From contig NZ_JAGWDK010000011.1 of NCBI RefSeq assembly GCF_018398875.1, forward strand, positions 62,001 through 126,000: DNA of 64,000 nucleotides. The letters run 5' to 3'. A model generated the notes under the pieces. It was not told the origin of the DNA and did not search any database. It worked only from the letters and a program-made list of their open reading frames with translations. Each line of letters begins with the position of its first letter. The first letter of the stretch is position 1. This DNA comes from Bradyrhizobium sp. sGM-13 (GTDB lineage Bacteria > Pseudomonadota > Alphaproteobacteria > Rhizobiales > Xanthobacteraceae). This document shows, piece by piece, positions 34,777 through 43,145 of the stretch. Made by a program: the position numbers and the translations under genes.

Positions 34777-35715
34777 ATGCAAATTCGCAACCTCGGCGGC
34801 TCCGGCCTGCGTGTTTCCGCCGTCGGCCTCGGCTGCAACAATTTCGGCCAGCGCACCGATCTGGAGACCTCGCGCAAGGTCATCCACAAGGCGATCGACC
34901 TCGGCATCACCCTGTTCGACACCGCCGACATCTACGCAGGCATGGGCGGCTCCGAGACCGTGCTCGGCACCGTGCTCGGCGACCGCCGCAAGGATATCGT
35001 GCTGGCGACGAAATACGCGAAACCGATGGCGACCGACGGTACCAAGCAGGGCGCTTCGCGCCGCTACATCATGTCCGCGGTCGAGGCCAGCCTGAAACGG
35101 CTGAAGACCGACTACATCGATCTCTACCAGCAGCATGAATACGATCCCCTGACACCGATGGAAGAGACGCTGCGCGCGCTCGACGATCTCGTGCGCCAAG
35201 GCAAGGTCCGCTACATCGGCAATTCGAACTTCCCGGCCTGGCGCATTGCGGAGGCCGAAATGATGGCGCGGCAGATGAACGTCAACCGCTTCGTTTCCTG
35301 CCAGGATGAATACAGCCTCGTGGTGCGCGGCATCGAGAAGGATTTGCTGCCGGCGGCGCAGGAATACAAGCTCGGCCTGCTGCCGTTCTTTCCGCTGGCG
35401 AGCGGCCTTCTCACCGGCAAGTACAAGCGCGGCACTGATGCCCCTGCCGACACCCGCTTCGCCAAGGCGCCGGCGCTGAAGGACCGCTACGTCACGGCGC
35501 GCAACGAGGACATCGTCGAAAAGCTCCAGACGTTCGCGATGGAGCACGGCCACACCATGCTCGAACTCGCCTTCTCCTGGCTGGCCCAGCGCCCGCAAGT
35601 CGCAAGCGTCATCGCCGGCGCCACCCGCGTCGAACAGGTCGAGCAGAACGTGAAAGCCATCGGCTGGACGCTGAGCGCCGAGGAGATGGCGCAGGTGGAT
35701 CGGATTACAAAGTAG
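34777..35715 (+). CDS. Aldo/keto reductase
   Basis: Encodes 312 residues from the ATG at 34777 (MQIRNLGGSGLRVSAVGLGC). This is a TIM-barrel NADPH oxidoreductase. The catalytic tetrad is present: FDTADIYAGMGGSE holds Asp and Tyr, VLATKYAK the Lys, and DLYQQHEYDPLTPMEE the His. The C-terminal NADP loop is VIAGATRVEQVEQNVKA. It resembles the YajO/Tas-like group that reduces aldehydes. Physiological substrate unknown. Confidence 0.9.
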   Translation: MQIRNLGGSGLRVSAVGLGCNNFGQRTDLETSRKVIHKAIDLGITLFDTADIYAGMGGSETVLGTVLGDRRKDIVLATKYAKPMATDGTKQGASRRYIMSAVEASLKRLKTDYIDLYQQHEYDPLTPMEETLRALDDLVRQGKVRYIGNSNFPAWRIAEAEMMARQMNVNRFVSCQDEYSLVVRGIEKDLLPAAQEYKLGLLPFFPLASGLLTGKYKRGTDAPADTRFAKAPALKDRYVTARNEDIVEKLQTFAMEHGHTMLELAFSWLAQRPQVASVIAGATRVEQVEQNVKAIGWTLSAEEMAQVDRITK

Positions 35716-35726
35716 GTCTTGGTTGC

Positions 35727-35846
35727 CGTCGTCCCTGCGAACGCAGGGACCCATACCGCGTGATCCGTCGATGATGCGCGGTGGCCGACACCGTAGCACA
35801 CCACGAAGACCTGTGGTTATGGGTCCCTGCGTTCGCAGGGACGACA
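35727..35846. repeat. REP-like palindromic element, family A
   Basis: Arms CGTCGTCCCTGCGAACGCAG and CTGCGTTCGCAGGGACGACA enclose GGGACCCATA and TATGGGTCCC. This is the closest copy to the right arm at 62770-62805. It separates the convergent aldo/keto reductase and DUF1501 genes. Confidence 0.8.
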
Positions 35847-35864
35847 CTGCCGTTGAGGCTGGCG

Positions 35865-37100
35865 CTAGGTCACCAGCCCCTGCATCGGCTTCACGGCACT
35901 GCTCTCCGGGAACACGCTCTCCGCCAACACCTTCTCAGCCAGCCCGAACTGATCCTTCAGCACGCCTTTCATGACCGCGCGCAGATCGGTGGTCGGCGCG
36001 AGGTCGCGGCCCTGATGGAGGCTCGCCGGCTTCAGCCCCGGCCAGTCCGCGATCACCCGCCCGCCGTTCACCGCGCCGCCGGCGAGCAGCGCGACGGTGG
36101 CGGTGCCGTGATCCGTGCCTTGCGTGCCGTTGATGCGCGCGGTGCGGCCGAACTCGGTGGCGACGACGATTACCGTGTCGCGCCAGCGCGGTCCCAGCGC
36201 AGTTTCGAATTCGGCGAGTGCGCCGTCGAGGCCGCCGAGCAGTTGCGCCAGCCGGCCGACCGGGCCGCCTTCATTAGCATGCGTGTCCCAGCCGTCGAAG
36301 CCGAGTGCGCCGATCCGCGGACCATTGTCGGCCGCCATCAATCGGGCCGCGCCGCGCGCCGCGAGCCGCATTGCGGCCACGCCGCCGGTGCCGGGCTTTG
36401 GTTTCATGTCGTCGCCCTGCGCGGCCTTGTCGAGCGCGAGGCCCTGCTTCAGCGCCGAGCCCAGCGCGGCATCGCGGTGAGAATAGAGGTCGAGCAGCCG
36501 CATCGCGGTATCCTCGCTGGCCTGCGGCAGCGCGAGCGGCGCCCAGCCGACGGTCGGTGCCGCGCCGCGCAGCACCAGCGGCGTGATCAGGCCGACTGCG
36601 AGCCCGTTCGCCACCCGCTCGCCCTTCGGCAGGCCTTCCAGCGCGCGGTTGAGCCAGCCGGACTGCACCCGGCCGGGGCCGGCAAAGCCGCTTTCGAGCA
36701 CGTCCTGCCCGTCGAAATGCGAACGGTCGCGATAGGGCGTCGCCACCGCGTGGATCACCGCGGCCTTCTTCTCGCGATACATCCGCGAAAATTCCGGCAT
36801 CGCCGGATGCAGTGAGAAGAAATTGTCGAGCGGCAGCGCCGCGTTCGGCCCGCTCGACGACAGCGCGATCGCGCCGTGCAGGCCGGCATAGTCGGGGTCG
36901 CCGATTGGTGCGACGGTGGCGAGACCGTCCAGCGCGCCGCGCAGGATCACGAGCACCAGCCGCGGATCGCGGCCGTCGGCCGCGCGCGCGAACTTCGGCA
37001 GGTAGGCCCACGCCGCAAAGGACGCGCCGCCGAGCAGCACCGCACGCCGCGTCGTCGGCGATGATCGCAGGTCCTCGCAGCAACCCATTGTCGTTTCCAT
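35865..37100 (-). CDS. DUF1501 domain-containing protein, probably Tat-exported
   Basis: Encodes 411 residues from the ATG at 37100, which has AGGAG 9 nt upstream; an ATG at 37109 would overlap the previous stop by 4 nt. A twin-arginine-like leader (TTRRAVLLGGASFAAWAYLP) is followed by the DUF1501 fold (PF07394), related to alkaline-phosphatase/sulfatase hydrolases: VLVILRGALDGLATVAPIGD, GFDGWDTHANEGGPVGRLAQ, VVATEFGRTARINGTQGTDHG. It is the downstream partner of the DUF1800 gene, a pairing seen in many bacteria. Reaction unknown. Confidence 0.85.
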   Translation of the reverse strand: METTMGCCEDLRSSPTTRRAVLLGGASFAAWAYLPKFARAADGRDPRLVLVILRGALDGLATVAPIGDPDYAGLHGAIALSSSGPNAALPLDNFFSLHPAMPEFSRMYREKKAAVIHAVATPYRDRSHFDGQDVLESGFAGPGRVQSGWLNRALEGLPKGERVANGLAVGLITPLVLRGAAPTVGWAPLALPQASEDTAMRLLDLYSHRDAALGSALKQGLALDKAAQGDDMKPKPGTGGVAAMRLAARGAARLMAADNGPRIGALGFDGWDTHANEGGPVGRLAQLLGGLDGALAEFETALGPRWRDTVIVVATEFGRTARINGTQGTDHGTATVALLAGGAVNGGRVIADWPGLKPASLHQGRDLAPTTDLRAVMKGVLKDQFGLAEKVLAESVFPESSAVKPMQGLVT

Positions 37101-37105
37101 GGACG

Positions 37106-38653
37106 TCATCTCCTCTGGAGCGACATCAACAACAGTGCCAGCGCCTGCTGCCGGGATTCCGCGCGCTCGACGGTCCGCCGCGTCTCCACAGACGCGGTGT
37201 CGGCGGCCGCGAGTTCGAGCAGGTCGCGCGGATCGACGCCCTCGGCGAGCCTCGATGCAATCTGCGCGGAGATATCAAGGCGCAGTTTCATGCCCTCCGG
37301 CGCCAGCCATGCGGCGTTGGTGTCGGGAAAACCGTTCGGCCCGGCCGGCGACCATAATGGTTGACCGAGCGCCCTCAGGCCGGCGAGATAGCGGCCGGGA
37401 TCGTTCGGAATTTGCGCCAGCAGTCGGCCGGCCGCGACGAGAAATTCGTAAGGCGAGCGGATCTTGGTGAGCGGCGCGCTCCAGGCCTCGTCGGAATCGA
37501 CCAGCGCCAGCGCCAGCGCCTTTAGATCGCCGTCGGTTTTCGTGAAGACATCGGCGAGCCGCGTCACCAATGCCTGTGGCGGATCGTCCGATACGAAATG
37601 GCGCGCAAATTTGGCCGCGATGAATTTCGCCGTCGAAGGATGCCGCGCGATATCCGCCAGCACCGCCTCGCCCTGCGCCACGCCTTCGGCATCGTAGACC
37701 TTGCCCATCACCCGCTGCGCGCCCGGCTGGTGCGCATTGGCATTGAACACGAAGGTGCCGGGCGCGCCGAGCTGGCCCAACCTTCCCGCATAGGTCCAGC
37801 CCGTGATGATGTTCGCCAGCGACGTCACGTCATCCTGCGAATAGCCGCCGCCGACGCCGAGCGTATGCAACTCTAGTATCTCGCGCGCGAGATTTTCGTT
37901 CAGTCCGCGGTTGCGGTTTTTCCCGGCGCGCGAATCCGGGCCCAGCGATTGCTGGTTGTCGAGGAAGAACAGCATCGCCGGATGTTGCTCGACCGCCTTC
38001 AGCATGTCGGCGAAGCGTCCGAGCACGTGCGGCCGGATCGCCTCGCGCTCGAACGAGCCGGCCCACATCCGCGCCGGCCCTCCCTTGTTGGCGGAAACGC
38101 AGAAATGATTCGACCAGAACACGACAAGCCGCTCGGCAAATCCGCCATCGACGATGACGGCGCGCTGCAGTCGCGCCAGCGCCTCGGCGCGAAAGGTTTT
38201 CTGAATGATGTTGAGCGGTTGTGGCGGCGGCTTTGGCGCATTGGGCTGCATCGCTTCCGCCGGTGCCGTCGCGCCGGGATTCTCCGCGGGCTTGGCCTGT
38301 GGCTCCCTGGGTGACTCCTTCGCCATCTCCATGGCGATGCCGTTTAGTGACAGGTTTCGCCGCTGGCCCTTGGCCTCCGGCCGCGGCGATGCACCTTCGG
38401 GCGGCGCGGCCGATTTGGCAGCCTCGCGCGCCTGCTGGATTTCGAACTGATAGTCGAACACCGCCTTGCCGAGCGCGGGCGTCGATTGCAGCCCCGGCAC
38501 TTCGAGCAGCACGCGATTGGGACGGCCGAGTTCCGCCTTGACGAAACCGCGCGGATCGGACGCGGCGTTGAGAACATCGCCGGATGCCCCGCCGCGCGCG
38601 CCGAAGCCGAAGCGATTGAGCGCAACGAGGGCCGCTTGCGAATCGCGAGCCAT
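37106..38653 (-). CDS. DUF1800 domain-containing protein
   Basis: Encodes 515 residues. MARDSQAALVALNRFGFGARGG is the normal opening of DUF1800 proteins (PF08811). QRAVIVDGGFAERLVVFWSNHFCV, FFLDNQQSLGPDSR and GLNENLAREILELHTLGVGGGY are strongly conserved. It carries a proline- and alanine-rich insertion around residues 90-150. AGGG precedes the ATG. It is coupled to the DUF1501 gene, and the two products are assumed to work together at the cell envelope; the function is not known. Confidence 0.88.
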   Translation of the reverse strand: MARDSQAALVALNRFGFGARGGASGDVLNAASDPRGFVKAELGRPNRVLLEVPGLQSTPALGKAVFDYQFEIQQAREAAKSAAPPEGASPRPEAKGQRRNLSLNGIAMEMAKESPREPQAKPAENPGATAPAEAMQPNAPKPPPQPLNIIQKTFRAEALARLQRAVIVDGGFAERLVVFWSNHFCVSANKGGPARMWAGSFEREAIRPHVLGRFADMLKAVEQHPAMLFFLDNQQSLGPDSRAGKNRNRGLNENLAREILELHTLGVGGGYSQDDVTSLANIITGWTYAGRLGQLGAPGTFVFNANAHQPGAQRVMGKVYDAEGVAQGEAVLADIARHPSTAKFIAAKFARHFVSDDPPQALVTRLADVFTKTDGDLKALALALVDSDEAWSAPLTKIRSPYEFLVAAGRLLAQIPNDPGRYLAGLRALGQPLWSPAGPNGFPDTNAAWLAPEGMKLRLDISAQIASRLAEGVDPRDLLELAAADTASVETRRTVERAESRQQALALLLMSLQRR

Positions 38654-38751
38654 CGGATTTCCCTTAGAATTTCCCAGGCGTATAGTGGCGAAGTATAACG
38701 CGCCTCAGTGTGAACCCGGGATTAATTCGGCGTCAGGATTCAGCCTCGTTG

Positions 38752-38949
38752 ATGACAGACCGTTTGGAAAATGCGCCCTCGCGCCGCCTCGCCTGCGCCG
38801 GCTGCGGCAACGAATTCGGCTGCAACCTGTCCGGCCCCTGCTGGTGCAACGACGAGACGTTCCGCCTGCCGATGCCGGTGGACGGTAGCGATTGTCTCTG
38901 CCCTGACTGCCTGCGCAAACTCGCCAGCCAGCGCGCGGGTGCGGCGTGA
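38752..38949 (+). CDS. Cysteine-rich CWC family protein
   Basis: Encodes 65 residues from the ATG at 38752. The metal-binding cysteines are CAGCGNEFGC, GPCWC and CLCPDCL, the pattern of the CWC family (PF14375). Probably a small zinc or iron binding protein. Its TGA overlaps the GTG start of the following HAD phosphatase gene (GTGA), so the two are translationally coupled, which suggests a shared role. Confidence 0.85.
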   Translation: MTDRLENAPSRRLACAGCGNEFGCNLSGPCWCNDETFRLPMPVDGSDCLCPDCLRKLASQRAGAA

Positions 38950-39632
38950 GCGGGAAATGGAACGTCAGTGCCGTCCTGCTCGATATGGACGGCACGCTGC
39001 TCGACACCGAGCGGGTCTATTTCGACAGCCTGGTCGCAGCGCTCACCGCGCATGGCTACACCGACGACGCCGCAACGCTGTGCCACGCGATGGTCGGCCT
39101 GCCCGGTCCGGAGTGCGAGGCCCTGCTGCAAGCGCGCTACGGGGATGGCTTTCCGCTTGCGGAGGTCAGCCGTGCCTTCGTCAGCAACCGCAATGAAATT
39201 CTCGGCGCAGGCTTGCCGCTGAAGAGCGGCGCGATCGAACTGCTGGATGCGCTGCGGGCGGCCGAATGTCCGATGGCGATCGTCACCTCCTCGTCGCTGC
39301 GCACGGCGAATGCGCATCTCAAGCTCGCGGGTATCCGTCACCGTTTCGAAACACTGCTGACCCGCGACGACGTCGCCCGCGGCAAGCCCAATCCCGATCT
39401 CTATCTGCTCGCGGCATCGCGGTTCGGCCTGAAGCCGGAGGCTTGCGTGGCCGTGGAGGATTCCAACCACGGCGTGACCGCCGCGCATGCCGCAGGCGCG
39501 ATTACCATCATGGTGCCCGACATGGTGACGCCGACCGAAGAGTCGCGTGCGCGATGCGCGGCGGTGGTGCCGGATCTGAATGCGGTGCTGGCAATACTGC
39601 GCGAGCGTGGCGCGCTAGCGCGAAGCCGTTAG
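38946..39632 (+). CDS. HAD family phosphatase (beta-phosphoglucomutase-like)
   Basis: Encodes 228 residues from a GTG at 38946. The catalytic aspartates are in LLDMDGTLLDTERVYFD, motif II threonine/serine in MAIVTSSSLRTANAH, motif III lysine in DDVARGKPNPDLYL and motif IV in CVAVEDSNHGVTAAHAAGA. The alpha-helical cap lies between residues about 20 and 90. It is a subfamily IA phosphatase or phosphomutase with unknown sugar or nucleotide substrate. Overlaps the CWC gene by 4 nt. Confidence 0.9.
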   Translation: MSGKWNVSAVLLDMDGTLLDTERVYFDSLVAALTAHGYTDDAATLCHAMVGLPGPECEALLQARYGDGFPLAEVSRAFVSNRNEILGAGLPLKSGAIELLDALRAAECPMAIVTSSSLRTANAHLKLAGIRHRFETLLTRDDVARGKPNPDLYLLAASRFGLKPEACVAVEDSNHGVTAAHAAGAITIMVPDMVTPTEESRARCAAVVPDLNAVLAILRERGALARSR

Positions 39633-39794
39633 CAGCCGTCATCGCGAGCAACGCGACTTGTTCGCCGAAGGCTTGGAAGGCGGAAGCCCCTAGCCATAAC
39701 ACCGCAAGCGGTCGCACGGATTGCGCCGCCGCTCCACGCGGAACGATTTCGCCAAGGGCAGCGTTGCCTTTTGCCGTTGATGACGGAGACCATG

Positions 39795-39974
39795 ATGCCA
39801 AAGACCGCGCCTCCGATTCCCCCGGACAATCGGAGCCCCAAGGGCCCGGGCAGCGCGCCCCGCGTGCCGCTCGACACCACCAAGGGCCATCGCGACGACG
39901 AGAAGAGCAACATCCGCGAACAGGGCGCGCACGGCAATCTGACGCAGAACACCAGCCACCGGCGATCGGGGTGA
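39795..39974 (+). CDS. Small hydrophilic hypothetical protein (59 aa)
   Basis: Encodes about 59 residues from the ATG at 39795; GGAG lies 6 nt upstream. The sequence is proline-rich at the start (KTAPPIPPDNRSPKGPG) and then reads TTKGHRDDEKSNIREQGAHG and NLTQNTSHRRSG. The pattern KGHR-x-x-EK-x-NI-x-EQG resembles small conserved proteins I recall from Bradyrhizobium, with no known role. No membrane segment or signal. Confidence 0.6.
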   Translation: MPKTAPPIPPDNRSPKGPGSAPRVPLDTTKGHRDDEKSNIREQGAHGNLTQNTSHRRSG

Positions 39975-40026
39975 TAGCGTGTTCAATCGCGTCCCTCAGA
40001 TGCGAATGTCAAACAACTAGTTCGCT

Positions 40027-40130
40027 TGTCGTCACCCGCGAAAGCGGGTGATCCAGTATTCCAGAGGCCTTTGTGATTGAGCCGAGAGGCCGCGGCGTAC
40101 TGGATGCCCCGCATTCGCGGGGCATGACGG
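40027..40130. repeat. REP-like palindromic element, family B
   Basis: About 104 bp with end hairpins CACCCGCGAAAGCGGGTG and CCCCGCATTCGCGGGG and inner arms ATCCAGTA and TACTGGAT. A second copy is at 51067-51171. Confidence 0.8.
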
Positions 40131-40209
40131 CGGAGCGGACACGCGCTCGCATTCCCGCGGCGCCATCCGCCCGAGCTTTGCATCGGCGATGCCCTCGACA
40201 TCGAAGAGG

Positions 40210-40306
40210 GCGCAGGGAAAGCCGGGTGCCCAAAACACCCGCAGTCGTGCGCAAAAATGCACACGGCGGACTGCAGGTGCGCCGGAACACCCGGCCTTCC
40301 CTGCGC
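40210..40306. repeat. 97-nt nested long hairpin
   Basis: The outer arms are GCGCAGGGAAAGCCGGGTG (40210-40228) and CACCCGGCCTTCCCTGCGC (40288-40306), complementary at 18 of 19 positions. Inside, CACCCGCAGTC pairs with GACTGCAGGTG (10 of 11), and the tip has a small TGCGCA/TGCACA stem. No gene overlaps it. From memory, similar sequences recur between genes in Bradyrhizobium. It could be a repeat, a structured RNA or a mobile miniature element. Confidence 0.6.
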
Positions 40307-40679
40307 AATGGTTTTACGGCTTATACCGCGCTCTCCCCGGAGCCGAATTCCTCTGGCCTCCGTCGCTGACAGATTGACGATCGATCGAGACCCGGTTGTG
40401 TCAGATCAATCTCCGCCAGCTTGACACCAGCAACGGGTGCCAGGACCACACGGCTTTGCCGTCCGCGGCTTCCTCGACCAGAATGTTTCGATCGGCCCGT
40501 ATGCTGCCAAACCGAAGTCTTGGTCGAAGCGTTTAAGCGCCGGTCGTCTGCGCGCCGTTCTTTTTCGCTCACAGGCCAAAGCCCGCCCTGCGATCAACTT
40601 GCGCGCCTGACGCTGCCGCGTCCATCGCCTCCCGCGCCCAACGTCCGTGACGATCGCGATACGCCCCTCTAGCGGGTGC
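40307..40679. other. No gene recognised
   Basis: Between the nested hairpin and the toxin remnant no reading frame has a plausible start, ribosome binding site or family motif. The 5' part of the decayed toxin gene may lie toward the end of this stretch, but I cannot align it. Confidence 0.5.
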
Positions 40680-40859
40680 GGGATGGCGGGAGTTGTAGGA
40701 GTGATTTGGGGTAATCGCGAAGCGGTTTATTTTTGCGGCGAGGACTGGACCAAGCCATGCCTGATTTGCCCTGCGGGCGACGCAACCGGTAGTAGTGTTC
40801 GCCCGAATGCCGCCCAACGCCCACTCGCGAAGGATATTCAGAAGGCGCTTAGGGATTGA
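40680..40859 (+). pseudogene. Remnant of a RelE/ParE-like toxin gene
   Basis: The frame ending at 40859 reads EAVYFCGEDWTKPCLICPAG, then DAT, and finishes LAKDIQKALRD. This matches the C-terminal half of HI1419-type addiction-module killer proteins, which from memory read roughly RVYFGEDGT-x-x-x-LLLCGGDK-x-x-Q-x-KDIQKA. The preceding bases (GGGAGTTGTAGGAGTGATTTGGGG region, 40690-40715) resemble the usual ELRIDLG segment but contain in-frame stops. The gene is therefore broken. It lies 91 nt before an antidote remnant. Confidence 0.55.
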
Positions 40860-40950
40860 GGGCTGAGGTTTGAGGGGCAACTGAGTGATTAAAGTTGCGC
40901 TGAGCGACAAGCTGCAGGTGCTGCCAACCATCGCGGAGCTGGAGAACTGA

Positions 40951-41220
40951 ATGGCCAATGCGAAACCGTTTGATGCAGCCGAATATCTCGATAGTCCCGA
41001 GATGATCGCAGCCTATCTAAACGAAGCGTCCGAGTCCGGGGACGCATCTGCAATTGCAGTTGCCATTGGCACGGTCGCTAGCGCGCGGGGAATTCTGGTC
41101 CGCCCTCGAAAGCCATCGCGGCAGACGCGACCTCCAAGATGAGAGTTCCCCTGCGGAGGTCATAACCCACATCCGGCCACTCGACTTGCGAGGGCGATCT
41201 CAAGCTTTCGTTTCAGGTGC
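40951..41220 (+). pseudogene. Decayed addiction-module antidote gene (HigA-like)
   Basis: The ATG at 40951 opens a good antidote N-terminus: KPFDAAEYLDSPEMIAAYLN, then EASESGDASAIAVAIGTVAS, then ARG. After about 41095 the frame is lost and stops at 41142. Other frames then give EVITHIRPLDL and DLKLSFQVRPVLT, which match the usual end of such proteins. At least two frameshifts are needed. It follows the toxin remnant, the normal order for HI1419/HI1420-type pairs. Confidence 0.65.
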
Positions 41221-41371
41221 GGCCTGTTCTCACGAGTTTGCAGTCAGGGAACCGGCGTTGCTGTCCTGCGGTTTGCGCCCCGACAATGCCATGAATCTGA
41301 ACAAGCCTGTCGCAGCTTCGCGCATCACGCAAGGCGATCCAAATCGATTTGCTCGAACCCAGGGGTAGGAC

Positions 41372-41800
41372 ATGAAGTGCATGACAGGATTCCTTGTGGC
41401 AATTCTGCTGACCCTAAATGTGTCAGAGGCAAGTTCTGCAGTACGCATCACGAATGATCGAGGCGGTCTGATCGCGACTTACATCGTTAAATATGATCGC
41501 CTGGCTTCATCGGGCCAATCCGTCATCATCGACGGTCTCTGTGCCTCGGCGTGCACCATGGTTCTCAGCGCGCTCCCTCACGACAAAATCTGCGTAACGC
41601 CGCGCGCGACGCTCGGCTTCCATGCGGCCTGGAATTACGGCGCCAATGGTCGCGCCTTCACTGATCCCGAAGCAACCTTGATGATGTACTCGACCTATCC
41701 GACGCGGGTACGCCGCTGGATCGCTCGCAGGGGTGGTCTGACTCCTCACACTATCTTTCTGAGTGGAAAGCCACTGCAGGAGATGTATCGATCGTGCTGA
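41372..41800 (+). CDS. Secreted ClpP/crotonase-like hypothetical protein
   Basis: Encodes 142 residues with a signal peptide (MKCMTGFLVAILLTLNVSEA, cleavage near SSA). The mature part has YDRLASSGQSVIIDGLCASACTMVL, resembling the oxyanion and serine region of ClpP-fold proteases. CVTPRATLGFHAAWNY, with a histidine after a short loop, suggests the second catalytic residue. It ends RRWIARRGGLTPHTIFLSG. I recall similar secreted proteins in Bradyrhizobium without known function. GGGGTAGGA precedes the ATG. Peptidase activity is inference. Confidence 0.6.
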   Translation: MKCMTGFLVAILLTLNVSEASSAVRITNDRGGLIATYIVKYDRLASSGQSVIIDGLCASACTMVLSALPHDKICVTPRATLGFHAAWNYGANGRAFTDPEATLMMYSTYPTRVRRWIARRGGLTPHTIFLSGKPLQEMYRSC

Positions 41801-41864
41801 TCAGACACGCGGTACCAACGAGCTTCAATTCAACGCCCTCGCTGGTCGGCGAAGGTCCGCTAAG

Positions 41865-41956
41865 CTACCTCTTCTTCCACCCACCGCGATGCCCCGGCGC
41901 GCCGCCGGTTGATCGCGGGGCTGGCCCGAACTCCGGCCCGGACTGCCGCAATCCGT
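41865..41956 (-). repeat. Degenerate partial copy of the uvrB 3' end
   Basis: About 92 bp match the last codons of uvrB, starting with the identical CTACCTCTTCTTCCACCC (stop codon side). They continue through GCCCCGGCGCGCCGCCG and GGCTGGCCCGAACTCCGG to GACTGCCGC. Orientation is the same as in uvrB. It is shorter and more diverged than the copy at 44181-44432, so probably older. Confidence 0.8.
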
Positions 41957-42031
41957 CTCACTTTCTCCCTGATTGTCTCGCCGCAAGAAGAGCGCGCTTC
42001 GAATGGCAGATACCGTTGGGCGCTGCTGGCT

Positions 42032-43015
42032 TCACTCTGCCTTGATGTTGGCCGCCTTGATGATCGGCCACCACTTCTCGATTTCGGCCCTCTGGAAGGC
42101 GCCCAGCGATTCCGGCGTCTGCTGATCGCGCGGCGGAATGGATTGCCCGAGATCGGCGAGGCGCGCGAGCACGTTCTTGTCGGCAAGGGATTCCACGACC
42201 GCCTCATTGAGCTTGGCGATGATGGCTTTGGGCGTGCCCTTGGGCGCCCAAAGCGCAGTCCATTGCGAGACGATGAATCCAGGCAATCCAGCCTCGTCCG
42301 CCGTCGGAATATCTGGCGCTGCTGCCAGGCGAGCCTTCGCCGTCGTAGCATAGGCCTTGATGGTGCCGGCACGGGCCTGCGGCAGTGAGGTCGCCGGGTT
42401 ATCGATTATCATATCAATTTGGCCGGCCACCAAATCCTGCATCGCCGGGGCGAGGCCGCGATAAGGCACGAATTGAAATCGAGTGCTCGTTTCCTTCTGG
42501 AAGAGGATTGCGGCGACATGCGATGCGCCTCCGGTACCAGTCGTTCCCGCCGATGCCTTGTCCGGGTTCGCCTTCAGCCACGCGATCAATTCCATCAGGT
42601 TGTTTGCCGGCATGGCTTTCCTGGCGACGATCATCATGGGGTTGCTCGCGACGAGCGAGATGGGTTCGAAATCCTTCAAGAGGTCGTACGAGAGTGGGTA
42701 GATCGCCCCGTTCAAAACGTGGGTGCCCCAGACGCCGATGACGAGCGTGTAGCCATCGCCTGCCGCGCGGGCGACCCGGCCGGTACCGATGCCGCCTGCG
42801 GCACCAGTCACGTTTTCAAGAATGACGGGTTGACCGAGCGATACTCGCATGGGCTCGGCCAAGGTGCGCGCGATTGTATCCGTTGGCCCACCCGCGGCGA
42901 ACGGCACGATCATTGTGATCGGTCGGGACGGATACACCTGCTCCGCCGCGATCGCGACATTTCCGAATGCGGCAGCGAAGGCGAACGATGCCAGAAACAT
43001 TCTTCGGGTTCGCAT
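42032..43015 (-). CDS. Tripartite tricarboxylate transporter receptor (TctC/Bug family)
   Basis: Encodes 327 residues with a signal peptide (MRTRRMFLASFAFAAAFGNV, cleaved near AIA-AE). The Bug fold is clear: YPSRPITMIVPFAAGGPTDT, VILENVTGAAGGIGTGRVAR, VPYRGLAPAMQDLVAGQIDM and WTALWAPKGTPKAIIAKLN. It should bind a carboxylate or other small ligand in the periplasm. No TctA or TctB membrane partner is in the window. It is divergent from a frameshifted LysR gene, a common regulator-receptor arrangement. Confidence 0.88.
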   Translation of the reverse strand: MRTRRMFLASFAFAAAFGNVAIAAEQVYPSRPITMIVPFAAGGPTDTIARTLAEPMRVSLGQPVILENVTGAAGGIGTGRVARAAGDGYTLVIGVWGTHVLNGAIYPLSYDLLKDFEPISLVASNPMMIVARKAMPANNLMELIAWLKANPDKASAGTTGTGGASHVAAILFQKETSTRFQFVPYRGLAPAMQDLVAGQIDMIIDNPATSLPQARAGTIKAYATTAKARLAAAPDIPTADEAGLPGFIVSQWTALWAPKGTPKAIIAKLNEAVVESLADKNVLARLADLGQSIPPRDQQTPESLGAFQRAEIEKWWPIIKAANIKAE

Positions 43016-43145
43016 GGTCGTATCCCCCGTTGCATCAGGTGACCATTTCGATCCACGGCTCGGATACCCGGCCTGATTGCGAGGTTAGGCGTGCTCCGGT
43101 ATATAAGGAATGCACTATTTGGCTCTACGCCTATAAGCTTTGACT

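Noticed and set aside
40009..40377. Several short open frames on both strands over the repeat and nested hairpin
   Set aside because: They follow from GC-rich palindromes; none has a ribosome binding site or conserved domain.
43087..43132. AGGCGT/ACGCCT inverted repeat as a LysR operator
   Set aside because: The arms are 34 bp apart and do not contain a T-N11-A motif, so it is not convincing as a LysR box.
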